64,000 nucleotides of DNA, from contig NZ_JACYHB010000002.1 in the NCBI RefSeq assembly GCF_014837295.1, forward strand, positions 124,001 to 188,000, read 5' to 3'. The position numbers were made by a program, and so were the translations under genes. Shown here piece after piece: positions 19,212 to 29,552 of the stretch. Within the stretch, counting starts at the first letter, position 1; each line of letters opens with the position of its first letter. The notes beneath the pieces are model-generated. The model was not told where the DNA came from, did no database searches, and worked only from the letters and a program-made list of their open reading frames with translations. Source of the stretch: Cellulosimicrobium arenosum (GTDB taxonomy: Bacteria; Actinomycetota; Actinomycetes; Actinomycetales; Cellulomonadaceae).

Positions 19212-20773
19212 TCACGCGAAGGACACGATGCGTTGGAGCAGCTCGGGCGAGCGCCGGTCGTAGACCCGCGCTCCCCAGCGCGCGCCGAGCACGAGGACGA
19301 CGGCCCCGAGCCCCAGGCCGACCACGAGCGTGACCCAGCCGAGCACCGCCGAGGGCAGGACGATGGCGAGCACGCCCAGGACCAGGACAGGGAGGGTGAG
19401 GGCGAACATGATCGCCAGCGCCGCCGACTGGGAGACCATGACGGCCATGCCGGCTCCCTGCGGCTGCTTGAACGGGCTGTCCCCCGGCTTGGGCACCGGG
19501 TACACGAGCCGGGCGGACGCCGCGCTCGACACCCCGAGCGAGACCAGGAGCGTGCCGAGGGTCAGACCCAGCTCCGCGGGCAGCGCGTCCCAGCGCCCCG
19601 CGACCCACACCGAGGCGATCGCGAACGCGATCGTCACCGGGACGCCGGCCACGAGGACCGGCAGGACGCGGCCCCACCGGTCCGCCCGGCCGTCGACCCC
19701 GGTCGAGACGTGCAGCGCGAACGCGGTGTGGTCGTAGGCGACGTCGGCAGAGATGGCGAACCCGAGCATCCAGGCGGTGACCGGGGCGAGGACGAGGAAC
19801 ACCTCCGAGCCGGGCCCGCCGCCGAGCACGAGCAGCACCACGGGCAGCAGCGGGATGACGGCGATCGAGCCCGAGTAGCGCGGGTCACGCAGCCAGTAGG
19901 TCGCCGTGCGCGCCGCGACCGCCCCCGTCGGCGTCGCCGGGAAGCGGGAGAAGAAGCCCAGGCCCTTCGCCCTGCCCCCGGCACCCGCGGTCGGCGGGGT
20001 GACGAGCGCCCTGCGCAGGGCACGGTCCCACACGACCCAGCCGACGCCGAGCGTCGCCAGCGAGACGACCAGCCGGGCGAGCGCGAGGCCCCACGCGCCG
20101 TCGTGCACCGCGGCACCCAGACCCCACGGGGCGCCGAACGGCGTCCACGCCACGACGTCGCCCAGGCCCACGACGGCGGCGCGGGCGCCGTCGCCGTCCA
20201 CGCCGTCGAGACCGGACATGAGCCCGGCGAACGCCGGCCCGATCAGCACGAGCGGGACGAACGCCGCGACGGTCACGACCTCGCGGTAGCGCCGCGACTC
20301 CAGCAGCGGGGCGAGCGCCGTGGTCGTCGCGCGGGATCCCACGACGCACAGCGACACGGCGAGCACCGCGCCCACGAGCGCGGCGAGGACCGCCAGGGGC
20401 GTGCGCCACCAGGCGAACGACACGCCGAGCGCGGAGACCGCGGTCACGATGCCGGGGATCGACACCACCCCCGCGGCCGCGAGGCCCGCCAGCAGCCGAC
20501 GCTGCGGGATCCCGAACAGGACGAAGCGCTGCGGGTCGAGCGTCGCGTCCACGCCGAACGCGAACAGCGGGACGACCCACCACCCGAGCACCACCACCGC
20601 ACCCACGAGCACGGTGATCGCACCCGCCATGACCGGGTCGCTCGACCCGAGCACGATCGTGCCGACGACGACCAGGCCGACGATGCCGACCCCGTACAGG
20701 AGTCCGAGCAGGAACGCGATGGTCTGCCACGCGCTGCGGCGGAAGCCGTTGGCCATGAGCCGCAGCTTGAGCC

Positions 20774-20792
<19 letters not shown>
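19212..20792 (-). CDS. ABC transporter membrane protein, 526 aa
   Basis: Polytopic protein with about 12 hydrophobic segments in two similar halves (for example TIAFLLGLLYGVGIVGLVVV near the start and AMVSQ..LALTLPVLVLGVLAIVLP near the end). It pairs with the ATPase gene immediately upstream, whose end overlaps this start by 19 bp. ATG 20792 (MVAQFVRLKLRLM) begins with the short amphipathic stretch typical of this actinobacterial ABC-2-like permease family. The substrate is unknown. The order ATPase then permease, with no receptor, indicates an exporter. Confidence 0.82.
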
Positions 20793-21592
<800 letters not shown>

Positions 21593-21749
21593 GCGTCCAA
21601 CCTAGTGGAGAGGTCGGACGCCGCGCGGTGTGGTTTGTCATGAGGTGTCCGCGGGCGCGCCGGCCCGCCCGACCCCCGGACCGCTCGTCGTGACGCCGTC
21701 CGCGCGCCGGTCACCCGGCGTGTCGGTGGTGCGTGGGAGGGTTCGAGGC

Positions 21750-23300
21750 ATGGACACCTGGGCGCTCTTCTCGATCGGTCTCGTGCTCGGCCTGGTCGTC
21801 GGGGCCGTGCTCGTCCTCGTCGTGCGCCGCACGTCCCCCGACGGCGCGGCCGCCGAGGTCCGCCGGCTCGCGGCCCAGCTCGACGCGGCTCGTGCCGAGG
21901 CCACCCGCGGCGCAGGTCTCGCGGAGCGCCTCGACGCGGAACGGGCCGGCTTCGACCGCCAGATCGGCTCCGAGAGAGAGGCGTTCGCGCGCCAGCTCGA
22001 GACCGCCCGACGCACCGCCGACGAGCGCGTCGACGGCGTCCGGGCGCAGTACGAGGAGCGGCTCGGCCAGGTGCAGGGCGACCACCAGCGACTCGAGGAG
22101 CGGTTCGCGGCGCTGTCGCGCAAGGCGCTCGCCGAGACCTCCCAGCAGTTCCTCGCGCAGGCCGAGGAGCGGTTCCGGCGCAGCCAGGAGACGGGCGCGG
22201 CCGAGCTCGCGAAGCGCGAGCAGGCCGTGCGCACACTCGTCGAGCCGCTCGCGCTCTCGCTCGAGAAGATGCGTGCTGAGGTCGCCGAGGCCGAGAAGTC
22301 CCGCGCGGCCGGCCACTCGGCGCTGACGGAGAACCTGCGCCAGCTCGCGCAGGCGAACTCGGAGCTGCGCAGCGGCACGGACGACCTCGTGACCGCGTTG
22401 CGCTCGTCCCAGACGCGCGGCGCGTGGGGAGAGCTGCAGCTGCGTCGGGTCGTCGAGGCGACGGGCATGCTCTCGCGCGTCGACTTCACCGAGCAGGCGC
22501 AGGTCGACACGGGTGACGGAGCGCTGCGGCCGGACATGGTCGTCCACCTCGCCGGCGGCAAGAACGTCGTCGTGGACTCCAAGGTCGCGTTCCTCGGCTA
22601 CCTGGAGGCGCAGCAGGCGACCGACCCGGCGGAACGGGAGGCACGCCTGGACGCGCACGTGCGCCACATGGTCAAGCACGTCGACGACCTCGCCTCCAAG
22701 CGCTACTGGTCGCAGTTCAGCCACTCGCCGGAGTTCGTGGTGATGTTCGTGCCGGCCGAGCCCTTCCTCGCCGCCGCGGTCGAGCGCCGCCCCGACCTGC
22801 TCGAGTACGGCGTGAGCCGCAACGTCATCATCGCGACGCCGATGACGCTCGTCGCGCTCCTGCGCACCGTCGCCTACGCGTGGCAGCAGGACGCGGTGGC
22901 GGACAACGCGCACGAGGTGCTCAGGGCCGGCAAGGAGCTGCACTCGCGGCTCGTGACGACCGCGAGGCACGTCACCAAGCTCGGGCGCTCGCTGAGCACC
23001 GCGACGAAGGACTTCAACGTGTTCGTCGGCTCGCTCGAGACCCGGGTGCTGCCGCAGGCGCGACGCATGGTCGACCTGAACGTCGTGGACGAGTCCGAAC
23101 GGATCACGGAGATGCGGGCCGTCGAGGACGTGCCGCGCCTGGTCTCCCAGCCGGAGCTGGTCGCCGCCGCGTCCGACGCGGTCGTGGCGATCGACGACCG
23201 CGCCTCTCGGCACGACGAGAACGACGGACAGCTGGACCTGGAGATCGACGGGGCACCGCGAGCGGACGCTGCTCGCCGGCGCGAGGAGGCCTGGGGCTGA
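21750..23300 (+). CDS. rmuC: DNA recombination protein RmuC
   Basis: RmuC-family protein linked to limiting recombination at inverted repeats; it has a nuclease-like fold. It has 516 residues: an N-terminal membrane anchor (LFSIGLVLGLVVGAVLVLVV), a long coiled coil of about 180 residues rich in Ala/Glu/Arg, then the conserved domain with TRGAWGELQLRRVVE, VVDSKVAFLGYLEA and FVPAEPFLAAA. ATG 21750 is preceded by GGGAGG. It ends 9 bp before the convergent ispH stop. Confidence 0.94.
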   Translation: MDTWALFSIGLVLGLVVGAVLVLVVRRTSPDGAAAEVRRLAAQLDAARAEATRGAGLAERLDAERAGFDRQIGSEREAFARQLETARRTADERVDGVRAQYEERLGQVQGDHQRLEERFAALSRKALAETSQQFLAQAEERFRRSQETGAAELAKREQAVRTLVEPLALSLEKMRAEVAEAEKSRAAGHSALTENLRQLAQANSELRSGTDDLVTALRSSQTRGAWGELQLRRVVEATGMLSRVDFTEQAQVDTGDGALRPDMVVHLAGGKNVVVDSKVAFLGYLEAQQATDPAEREARLDAHVRHMVKHVDDLASKRYWSQFSHSPEFVVMFVPAEPFLAAAVERRPDLLEYGVSRNVIIATPMTLVALLRTVAYAWQQDAVADNAHEVLRAGKELHSRLVTTARHVTKLGRSLSTATKDFNVFVGSLETRVLPQARRMVDLNVVDESERITEMRAVEDVPRLVSQPELVAAASDAVVAIDDRASRHDENDGQLDLEIDGAPRADAARRREEAWG

Positions 23301-23309
23301 GCCCTCCGT

Positions 23310-24389
23310 TCAGACGGGCTGGACGGACAACGGGCGACGCCCGCCGCGCGTCGGGCGGTCGCTGCCCGCCCCGCCGCCGGTGCCGGCGAGGTCGGTGCGC
23401 AGCTCCCGCGGGAGCGAGAACATGAGGTCCTCCGTCGCGGTGCGCACCTCCTCGACCGAGCCGAACCCGCGCTCCGCGAGGTAGGCGAGCACGTCCTCCA
23501 CGAGGATCTCGGGGACCGACGCCCCCGAGGTGACGCCGACGGTCGTGGCGCCGTCGAACCAGGACTCGTCGAGCTCCGCGGCGCGGTCGACGCGGTAGGA
23601 CGTCCGCGCTCCCGCCTGGAGCGCGACCTCGACGAGGCGCACCGAGTTGGACGAGTTCGCCGAGCCGACGACGACCACGACGTCGCACTCCGGCGCGAGC
23701 TTCTTCACCGCGACCTGGCGGTTCTGCGTCGCGTAGCAGATGTCGTCGCTCGGCGGGTCCTGCAACGTCGGGAACTTCTCGCGCAGGCGTCGCACCGTCT
23801 CCATCGTCTCGTCGACCGAGAGCGTGGTCTGCGAGATCCACACGACCTTGTCGGGGTCGCGCACGACGACGTCGTCGACCGCGTCGGGCGAGTTGACGAC
23901 CTGCACGTGCTCCGGTGCCTCGCCCGCGGTGCCCTCGACCTCCTCGTGCCCGTCGTGCCCGATCAGCAGGATGTCGTAGTCGTCCTTCGCGAAGCGCACG
24001 GCCTCCTTGTGCACCTTGGTCACGAGCGGGCACGTCGCGTCGATCGTGTCGAGCTCGCGCTCGGCGGCGGACTCCTTCACCGCGGGCGAGACGCCGTGCG
24101 CGGAGAAGACGACGCGGGCGCCGCGGGGCACCTCGTCGGTCTCCTCGACGAAGATCGCGCCCCGCTCGCTCAGGGTCTCGACGACGTGCTTGTTGTGCAC
24201 GATCTCCTTGCGCACGTACACCGGGGCCCCGTAGTGCTCGAGCGCCTTCTCGACGGCCACCACGGCCCGGTCGACACCGGCGCAGTATCCGCGCGGCGCG
24301 GCGAGCAGGACGCGCTTGCCGGGAGCGGTGGCCCCGCCGTCGGGCAGGGCGGTTCGGTCGGCGGAAGGAGTCGCGGGGAAGGAGCTCAC
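23310..24389 (-). CDS. ispH: 4-hydroxy-3-methylbut-2-enyl diphosphate reductase
   Basis: Last enzyme of the non-mevalonate isoprenoid pathway, a 4Fe-4S protein that makes IPP and DMAPP from HMBPP. The three cluster cysteines are visible in [10 protein letters not shown] (Cys36), DATCPLVTK and [10 protein letters not shown]. The substrate-binding [10 protein letters not shown] and TSGASVPE motifs are intact. The protein has 359 residues from GTG 24389, preceded by a 25-residue variable extension. The C-terminal 35 residues are Gly/Arg rich and specific to actinobacterial members. Confidence 0.97.
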   Translation of the reverse strand: MSSFPATPSADRTALPDGGATAPGKRVLLAAPRGYCAGVDRAVVAVEKALEHYGAPVYVRKEIVHNKHVVETLSERGAIFVEETDEVPRGARVVFSAHGVSPAVKESAAERELDTIDATCPLVTKVHKEAVRFAKDDYDILLIGHDGHEEVEGTAGEAPEHVQVVNSPDAVDDVVVRDPDKVVWISQTTLSVDETMETVRRLREKFPTLQDPPSDDICYATQNRQVAVKKLAPECDVVVVVGSANSSNSVRLVEVALQAGARTSYRVDRAAELDESWFDGATTVGVTSGASVPEILVEDVLAYLAERGFGSVEEVRTATEDLMFSLPRELRTDLAGTGGGAGSDRPTRGGRRPLSVQPV

Positions 24390-24493
24390 GCCACCGAGTC
24401 TAGGCGAGCACGCGTCGACCGGCCTCGAAGCACCCTGCGCCCTGTGCTCTCCCCCCGCACCCGGCACCCCACCGTCACCAACGCTCCACGAGT

Positions 24494-24596
24494 TGTCAGC
24501 GCCCGACGATCCCCGAGCCTCACCGGACGCTGACACCTTCCGTGGTGCAGCAGCTGTCAGCGCTGCGTGAGCCCGGGGACGCACGCGGCGCTGACA
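24494..24596. repeat. Duplicated dyad TGTCAGCG-N26-CGCTGACA
   Basis: Two 42-bp units (24494-24535 and 24555-24596) each begin TGTCAGCG and end CGCTGACA with exactly 26 bp between. The reverse complement of the second unit resembles the first, including a TCCCCG(A/G)GC core. They fill most of the ispH-xseA interval, which holds no gene. This looks like an intergenic palindromic repeat or an operator; see the finding. Confidence 0.65.
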
Positions 24597-24624
24597 CGGG
24601 GACGGGGTGGGACGTGTGGGTGTC

Positions 24625-25941
24625 ATGAGGCAGGCTGGGGTCGTGACCGCATCGCTCCCCCTGCCCGACGCCGGACCTGTCCCGGGCTCGTCCCGCGCCG
24701 GGGCGTCGGGAGCGGTCCCGGCCCGCGCGGTCGAGACCAGCCCGGAGCACCCCTGGCCGGTGCGCCTGCTGGCGCACAACATCGAGTCGTACGTCGCGAG
24801 GATGCCGGCGCTCTGGGTGGAGGGGCAGGTCGTGCAGCTCAGCCGCCGCGGAGGGGGGATGGCGTTCCTCACGCTCCGCGACACGGACCAGGACATGTCG
24901 GTCCCGGTCGCGGCCCTGTCCCGCGTCGTCCAGCGCGTCCCGGTGCCGTTGGAGGAGGGCGCGCACGTGGTCGTGCACGCCCGGCCCGAGTACTGGGCGA
25001 AGCGTGGGTCCTTGCAGCTCAAGGCGAGCGAGATCCGGCCCGTGGGAGTCGGTGAGCTGCTCGCGCGCATCGAGCGGCTCAAGAGCGTGCTGGCCGCCGA
25101 GGGCGTGTTCGACGCGAGCCGCAAGGTCGCGCTCCCCTTCCTGCCCGCGGTGGTCGGTCTCGTCTGCGGGCGCGGGTCGAAGGCCGAGCACGACGTCGTC
25201 GTCAACGCGCGCGAGCGCTGGCCGCAGGTGCGTTTCGAGATCCGGGAGGTCGCCGTCCAGGGAGTCGATGCCGTCGGGCAGGTGAGCGCGGCGATCGCCG
25301 ACCTCGACGCACGTCCCGACGTCGAGGTGATCGTGGTCGCCCGCGGAGGCGGCGCGGTCGAGGACCTGCTGCCGTTCTCCAACGAGACGCTCGTCCGGGC
25401 CGCCGCGGCGTGCCGCACGCCGCTGGTGAGCGCGATCGGGCACGAGACCGACTGCCCGCTGCTCGACCTGGTCGCCGACCATCGCGCGTCGACGCCCACG
25501 GACGCCGCCAAGCGGATCGTGCCGGACGTGTCCGAGGAGCGGGCGCGGGTGGTCCAGTCCCGCGACCGGATCCGCTCGGCCGTCGCGGCGCTCGTCGCCC
25601 GGGAGCAGGCGGGGCTCGACGCCGCGCGGTCGCGCCCCGTCCTCGCCGCCCCGCACGTGCTCGTCGACGCGCACGCCGAGCAGGTCGTCTCGGCCCGCGA
25701 CCGTGGCCGCCGCGCGCTGGACGCACGGCTGCTGCGGGCCGCGGGCGAGGTGGACCGGCTCGAGGCGCAGGTCCGGGCGCTCTCGCCCGCCTCGACGCTC
25801 GAGCGGGGCTACGCCGTCGTCCAGCGCGGCGACGGCCACGTCGTCCGCACCCCGGACGACGTCGCGACGGACGACGCGCTGCACGTGCGCGTCGCGGGCG
25901 GCGCGTTCGACGTCACCGTCCTCGCGAGCACGGCCCGATGA
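24625..25941 (+). CDS. xseA: Exodeoxyribonuclease VII large subunit
   Basis: Catalytic subunit of the single-strand exonuclease XseAB, which degrades DNA to oligonucleotides in both directions. An N-terminal OB-fold ([23 protein letters not shown]) is followed by the family core with [18 protein letters not shown] and [24 protein letters not shown], then a coiled coil and the closing [16 protein letters not shown]. The start is uncertain between GTG 24607, ATG 24625 and GTG 24643, all in frame and none with a strong ribosome site. The protein is about 438 residues, normal for the family. xseB follows after 109 bp. Confidence 0.95.
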   Translation: MRQAGVVTASLPLPDAGPVPGSSRAGASGAVPARAVETSPEHPWPVRLLAHNIESYVARMPALWVEGQVVQLSRRGGGMAFLTLRDTDQDMSVPVAALSRVVQRVPVPLEEGAHVVVHARPEYWAKRGSLQLKASEIRPVGVGELLARIERLKSVLAAEGVFDASRKVALPFLPAVVGLVCGRGSKAEHDVVVNARERWPQVRFEIREVAVQGVDAVGQVSAAIADLDARPDVEVIVVARGGGAVEDLLPFSNETLVRAAAACRTPLVSAIGHETDCPLLDLVADHRASTPTDAAKRIVPDVSEERARVVQSRDRIRSAVAALVAREQAGLDAARSRPVLAAPHVLVDAHAEQVVSARDRGRRALDARLLRAAGEVDRLEAQVRALSPASTLERGYAVVQRGDGHVVRTPDDVATDDALHVRVAGGAFDVTVLASTAR

Positions 25942-25983
25942 CCCGCCCGCGGTCCGCCGACCTGCCGGACGACCGATCGGACC

Positions 25984-26017
25984 GGGCAGGGGTGTCCGCA
26001 CTGCGGACACCCTGCCC
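25984..26017 (+). promoter_or_regulatory. Strong hairpin between xseA and xseB
   Basis: GGGCAGGGGTGTCCGCA faces its reverse complement TGCGGACACCCTGCCC with one bulged G and a one-base gap. It lies 43 bp after xseA and 34 bp before the likely xseB start. It could terminate or attenuate transcription, adjusting the subunit ratio. Confidence 0.55.
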
Positions 26018-26050
26018 GACCACCACGCACAGATGGGGTTCACTACTGCC

Positions 26051-26362
26051 GTGACCGACGACGACATCGCTGTCAACACCGACGACGCCACGACCGGCGG
26101 CGTCGCCGACCTCACCTACGAGCAGGCACGGGACGAGCTCGTGCAGGTCGTCTCGCGCCTCGAGGCCGGCGGCGAGCCGCTCGAGGCCTCGCTCGCCCTC
26201 TGGGAACGTGGCGAAGCCCTCGCCAGGCGGTGCCAGGAGTGGCTCGACGGCGCCCGCGCGCGCCTCGACGCCGCGCGCGGCCAGGACCCCGCCCAGGCGT
26301 CCGCAGCGGGTCACGCAGCGCAGGCCACGATCGACGACGACATCTCCGGAGGACTCCGATGA
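26051..26362 (+). CDS. xseB: Exodeoxyribonuclease VII small subunit
   Basis: Small helical subunit that activates XseA; several copies bind one large subunit. The conserved part begins at [18 protein letters not shown] and continues through [25 protein letters not shown], the XseB signature. It is read here from GTG 26051 (103 residues). ATG 26033 in the same frame is an alternative adding six residues, and neither has a strong ribosome site. Its stop overlaps the next gene's ATG (ATGA), so the sugar kinase is coupled to it. Confidence 0.9.
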   Translation: MTDDDIAVNTDDATTGGVADLTYEQARDELVQVVSRLEAGGEPLEASLALWERGEALARRCQEWLDGARARLDAARGQDPAQASAAGHAAQATIDDDISGGLR

Positions 26363-27357
26363 GCACCACGCCCGACGCCGCACCGACCGCGGCGCACCCC
26401 CACCGGACGACGCCCGGTGGCGTGCCGGACGGGCACGTGCTCGTCGTCGGCGAAGCCCTGATCGACGTCGTGCACCGTGCCGACGGGAGCATCGACGAGC
26501 ACCCGGGCGGGAGCCTCGCGAACGTCGCCCTCACGCTCGGTCGCCTGGGCCGCGACGCGCGCCTGGTCACGTGGATCGGCGACGACGCGCACGGCGCCGT
26601 GCTCCGGTCCTGGCTCGACGAGTCGCACGTGACGCTCACCGAGGGCAGTGCGGACGCACCGTCGACGAGCGTCGCGACCGCCCACCTCGACGACCAGGGC
26701 GCCGCGACGTACGAGTTCGACCTCGAGTGGCAGGTGCCCCCGGGCACCGACGTCGCGCCGAGCACGCTCGCCGTGCACACCGGCTCGATCGCGGCCGTCC
26801 TCGAGCCGGGGGCGACCGCCGTGCGCGCTCTCGTCGCCGCGGCGCGCGACTCGGCCACGATCACCTACGACCCGAACGCACGACCGGCGCTCATGGGCGA
26901 ACCGGCCGACACTCGCGTCCGCATCGAGGAGCTCGTGGCCCTGTCCGACGTCGTGAAGGTCAGCGACGAGGACCTCGAGTGGCTGGTCCCGGACGCGGAC
27001 CCGCTCGCCGTGGCACGGCGCTGGCGCTCGCTCGGACCTGCCCTCGTGGTCGTGACCCTGGGGGGCGAGGGCGCCGTCGCCCTCACGGCCGCCGGGGAGC
27101 TGCACGTCGCGGCGCCGCGCGTGACCGTCGTCGACACGGTCGGTGCCGGGGACTCGTTCATGGGCGCGCTCGTCGACGGGCTGTGGGACGCGGACCTGCT
27201 CGGTGCCGGACGCCGCGAGGCGCTGCGCGCGATCGACGCGCACACGCTGACGGGACTGCTCGAGCGGTGCGCCGCAGTCGCTGCCGTCACCGTCTCCCGC
27301 GCCGGGGCCAACCCCCCGCGGCGCGCGGAGCTCGCACCCACGACCGGGGCCGTCTGA
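26359..27357 (+). CDS. PfkB-family carbohydrate kinase, 332 aa
   Basis: Ribokinase-fold kinase, probably for a sugar or sugar acid. The N-terminal PfkB signature is seen in [18 protein letters not shown], and the C-terminal one in [17 protein letters not shown], where the Asp of GAGD is the catalytic base. A 25-residue Pro/His-rich head precedes the first strand. ATG 26359 has a GGAGGA site and overlaps xseB by ATGA. It faces the convergent sugar-importer operon, so the two may act on the same sugar, but no sequence feature fixes the substrate; fructokinase is a reasonable guess. Confidence 0.88.
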   Translation: MSTTPDAAPTAAHPHRTTPGGVPDGHVLVVGEALIDVVHRADGSIDEHPGGSLANVALTLGRLGRDARLVTWIGDDAHGAVLRSWLDESHVTLTEGSADAPSTSVATAHLDDQGAATYEFDLEWQVPPGTDVAPSTLAVHTGSIAAVLEPGATAVRALVAAARDSATITYDPNARPALMGEPADTRVRIEELVALSDVVKVSDEDLEWLVPDADPLAVARRWRSLGPALVVVTLGGEGAVALTAAGELHVAAPRVTVVDTVGAGDSFMGALVDGLWDADLLGAGRREALRAIDAHTLTGLLERCAAVAAVTVSRAGANPPRRAELAPTTGAV

Positions 27358-27385
27358 GCCGCGGGACGTTGCGGGGCAGGGCGCC

Positions 27386-28639
27386 TCAGGCGTCCTGCTC
27401 CTGCTTCTTGGCGCGCTCCAGCGACCGCTTGCGGTCCTCCTGGTTCTCCTGCTCGATCCGCTCCGCCTCGTCGTCGTCGCGCGTGAGGTTCTCGCTCGTC
27501 TCCGGGTCGAACACCAGCATCTTCGTCGGGTCGAACCACAGGTCCGTCGTGTCGCCGTCCCGGACGCGCGACTGCGAGTCGAGGGCGACGACGAACTGGG
27601 TGCGCATCCCCTCCCCGTCGAGCTCACGGTCGAGGTCCTCGAGCTGCCCCTTCACCGACTGGTGCATGTCGAAGGGCACGTAGGCGTAGAGCTCGGCACC
27701 GAGCCACTCGGTGACGTCGATCTGGATCTCGAAGGTGTGCCCGCGGTCCTTCTTGGACGGGTCGACGAGCCGCGCGTCCTCGAAGTGCTCCGGTCGCAGC
27801 CCGACGATGACCAGCTCCCGGTCGCCGATGGCGTCGCGGATGCGGTCGGGCAGGTCGAACTCGCCGAACGGCAGCGAGATCCGTCCGCCCGAGACCTCGC
27901 CGGGCAGGAAGTTCATCGGCGGCGTGCCGATGAATCCGGCGACGAACAGGTTGATCGGCTGCTCGTACAGCCCTCGCGGGCTCGCGACCTGCTGCAGCAC
28001 GCCACGGCGCAGCACCGCGACCCGGTCACCGAGCGTCATGGCCTCCGTCTGGTCGTGCGTCACGTAGACGGTCGTCGTGCCGAGCCGGCGCTGCAGCCGC
28101 GCGATCTCGGTGCGCGTCTGCCCCCGGAGCTTGGCGTCGAGGTTGGACAACGGCTCGTCGAACAGGAACGCCTTGGCGTCGCGGACGATCGCTCGCCCCA
28201 TGGCGACGCGCTGTCGCTGACCGCCCGAGAGGTTCGCCGGCTTGCGGTCGAGGTGCTCGCGCAGGTCGAGCAGGTCGGCCGCGTTCTCGACCTTGTCGCG
28301 GATCTCCTGCTCGGAGTGCTTGCCCTTGGCCAGGCGGAGCGGGAACGCGATGTTCTCGGCAACCGTCAGGTGCGGGTACAGCGCGTAGTTCTGGAACACC
28401 ATCGCGAGGTCGCGGTCGCGAGGCGCCTTCTCGTTCACGCGTTCGCCGTCGATGTCGAGCTCGCCGGCCGTGATGTCCTCGAGCCCCACGATCATGCGCA
28501 GGACCGTCGACTTCCCCGAGCCGGACGGCCCGACGAGGATGACGAACTCGCCGTCGGCGATGTCGAGGCTCACGTCGTCCACGGCGAGGAAGCCGTCGCC
28601 GTAGCGCTTGACGATGTCCTTCAGGGTGATCGACGCCAT
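27386..28639 (-). CDS. sugC: Sugar ABC transporter ATPase (SugC/MsmK/UgpC family)
   Basis: Energy subunit of the sugar importer encoded just upstream. It has 417 residues: Walker A GPSGSGKST, signature LSGGQRQRVAMGRAI and Walker B AFLFDEPLSNLD. The C-terminal MalK-like regulatory (OB) domain contains VIVGLRPEHF and LGAELYAYV, followed by a charged coiled tail (about 40 residues). ATG 28639 has a GAGGAGAGAG site and overlaps the stop of a 21-codon ORF. It is the last gene of an lpqY-sugA-sugB-sugC-like operon; MsmK-type ATPases can also serve several importers. Confidence 0.9.
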   Translation of the reverse strand: MASITLKDIVKRYGDGFLAVDDVSLDIADGEFVILVGPSGSGKSTVLRMIVGLEDITAGELDIDGERVNEKAPRDRDLAMVFQNYALYPHLTVAENIAFPLRLAKGKHSEQEIRDKVENAADLLDLREHLDRKPANLSGGQRQRVAMGRAIVRDAKAFLFDEPLSNLDAKLRGQTRTEIARLQRRLGTTTVYVTHDQTEAMTLGDRVAVLRRGVLQQVASPRGLYEQPINLFVAGFIGTPPMNFLPGEVSGGRISLPFGEFDLPDRIRDAIGDRELVIVGLRPEHFEDARLVDPSKKDRGHTFEIQIDVTEWLGAELYAYVPFDMHQSVKGQLEDLDRELDGEGMRTQFVVALDSQSRVRDGDTTDLWFDPTKMLVFDPETSENLTRDDDEAERIEQENQEDRKRSLERAKKQEQDA

Positions 28640-28704
28640 CAGCTCTCTCCTCGTGGTGCGCGCGGTGCGGGGATCGGGGTGCGGGAGGCTCGCAGGTCGC
28701 TCAT
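28639..28704 (-). CDS. 21-codon ORF bridging sugB and sugC
   Basis: This frame (starts MSDLRASRTP, ends PRGES) begins with an ATG overlapping the sugB stop (ATGA). It ends with a TGA sharing its last base with the sugC ATG. It exactly fills the gap between the two genes. It has no recognised domain. It may pass ribosomes from sugB to sugC, or it may be chance in GC-rich DNA. Confidence 0.35.
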   Translation of the reverse strand: MSDLRASRTPIPAPRAPRGES

Positions 28705-29552
28705 CCCTTGACCGCCCCCTGCGTCAGCCCCGACACGATCTGACGTTGGAACAGGATCACGAGCGCGACGACGGGGATCGTCACCACGACGGCGGCTGCG
28801 GAGATCGCCCCGGTCGGCTCCTCGAAGTACGACGCACCCGTGAAGAACGCCAGCGCCGCGGGCACCGGGCGGGCCGCATCGGTCGACGTGAGCGAGATGC
28901 CGTACACGAAGTCGTTCCACGCGATGAAGAACGCGATGAGCGCCGTCGTGAACACCCCGGGCGCTGCGAGCGGCACGATCGCCTTGCGGAACGCCTGCCA
29001 CGGCGTCGCCCCGTCGACCTGCGCGGCCTGCTCGAGCTCCCACGGGATCTGGCGGAAGAACGCCGCGAGCGTCCAGATAGAGATCGGCAGCGTGAGCGAC
29101 AGGTACGGGATGATCAGTCCGATCCACGTGTCGTACAGGCCGATGTTGCGCCACAGGTTGAACAGCGGCGTGACGATCGAGACGACGGGGAAGATCGACA
29201 CCCCGAGCGCGGTGGTCAGGATGAGCCGCTTGCCCGGGAAGTCGAGCCGCGCGATCGCGTACGCGCACAGGGTGGCGAGGACGACGGCGATCACGGTCGC
29301 GATGAGCGAGATCCCGATCGAGTTGCGCAGCGCGGACAGGAACAGGTCCTGCGCCGATCCCCCCGTGGAGAGGATCTGCTCATAGTTGTCGGTGCTCCAG
29401 CGCGGCGGCAGGAACGTCCCCGAGTTGAGGTCGCTCGACGACTTGAAGCTCGTCATGAAGATCGACAGCACCGGGAAGAGGGCACCGACGAGCACGACGA
29501 CCGTGATGACCGCCCACCAGACCTTCGCTCTCGTGCTCAGGACGCCGCCCAT
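28701..29552 (-). CDS. sugB: Sugar ABC transporter permease (SugB/MalG type)
   Basis: Second permease of the importer, 283 residues, six helices. The coupling loop reads ELEQAAQVDGATPWQAFRKAIVPLAAPG, the EAA motif of MalG-class permeases. The usual C-terminal end (QRQIVSGLTQGAVKG) is complete. ATG 29552 overlaps the stop of the first permease (TGATG). Based on operon order and the receptor it is most like SugB of the mycobacterial trehalose importer, although the substrate is inferred. Confidence 0.9.
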   Translation of the reverse strand: MGGVLSTRAKVWWAVITVVVLVGALFPVLSIFMTSFKSSSDLNSGTFLPPRWSTDNYEQILSTGGSAQDLFLSALRNSIGISLIATVIAVVLATLCAYAIARLDFPGKRLILTTALGVSIFPVVSIVTPLFNLWRNIGLYDTWIGLIIPYLSLTLPISIWTLAAFFRQIPWELEQAAQVDGATPWQAFRKAIVPLAAPGVFTTALIAFFIAWNDFVYGISLTSTDAARPVPAALAFFTGASYFEEPTGAISAAAVVVTIPVVALVILFQRQIVSGLTQGAVKG

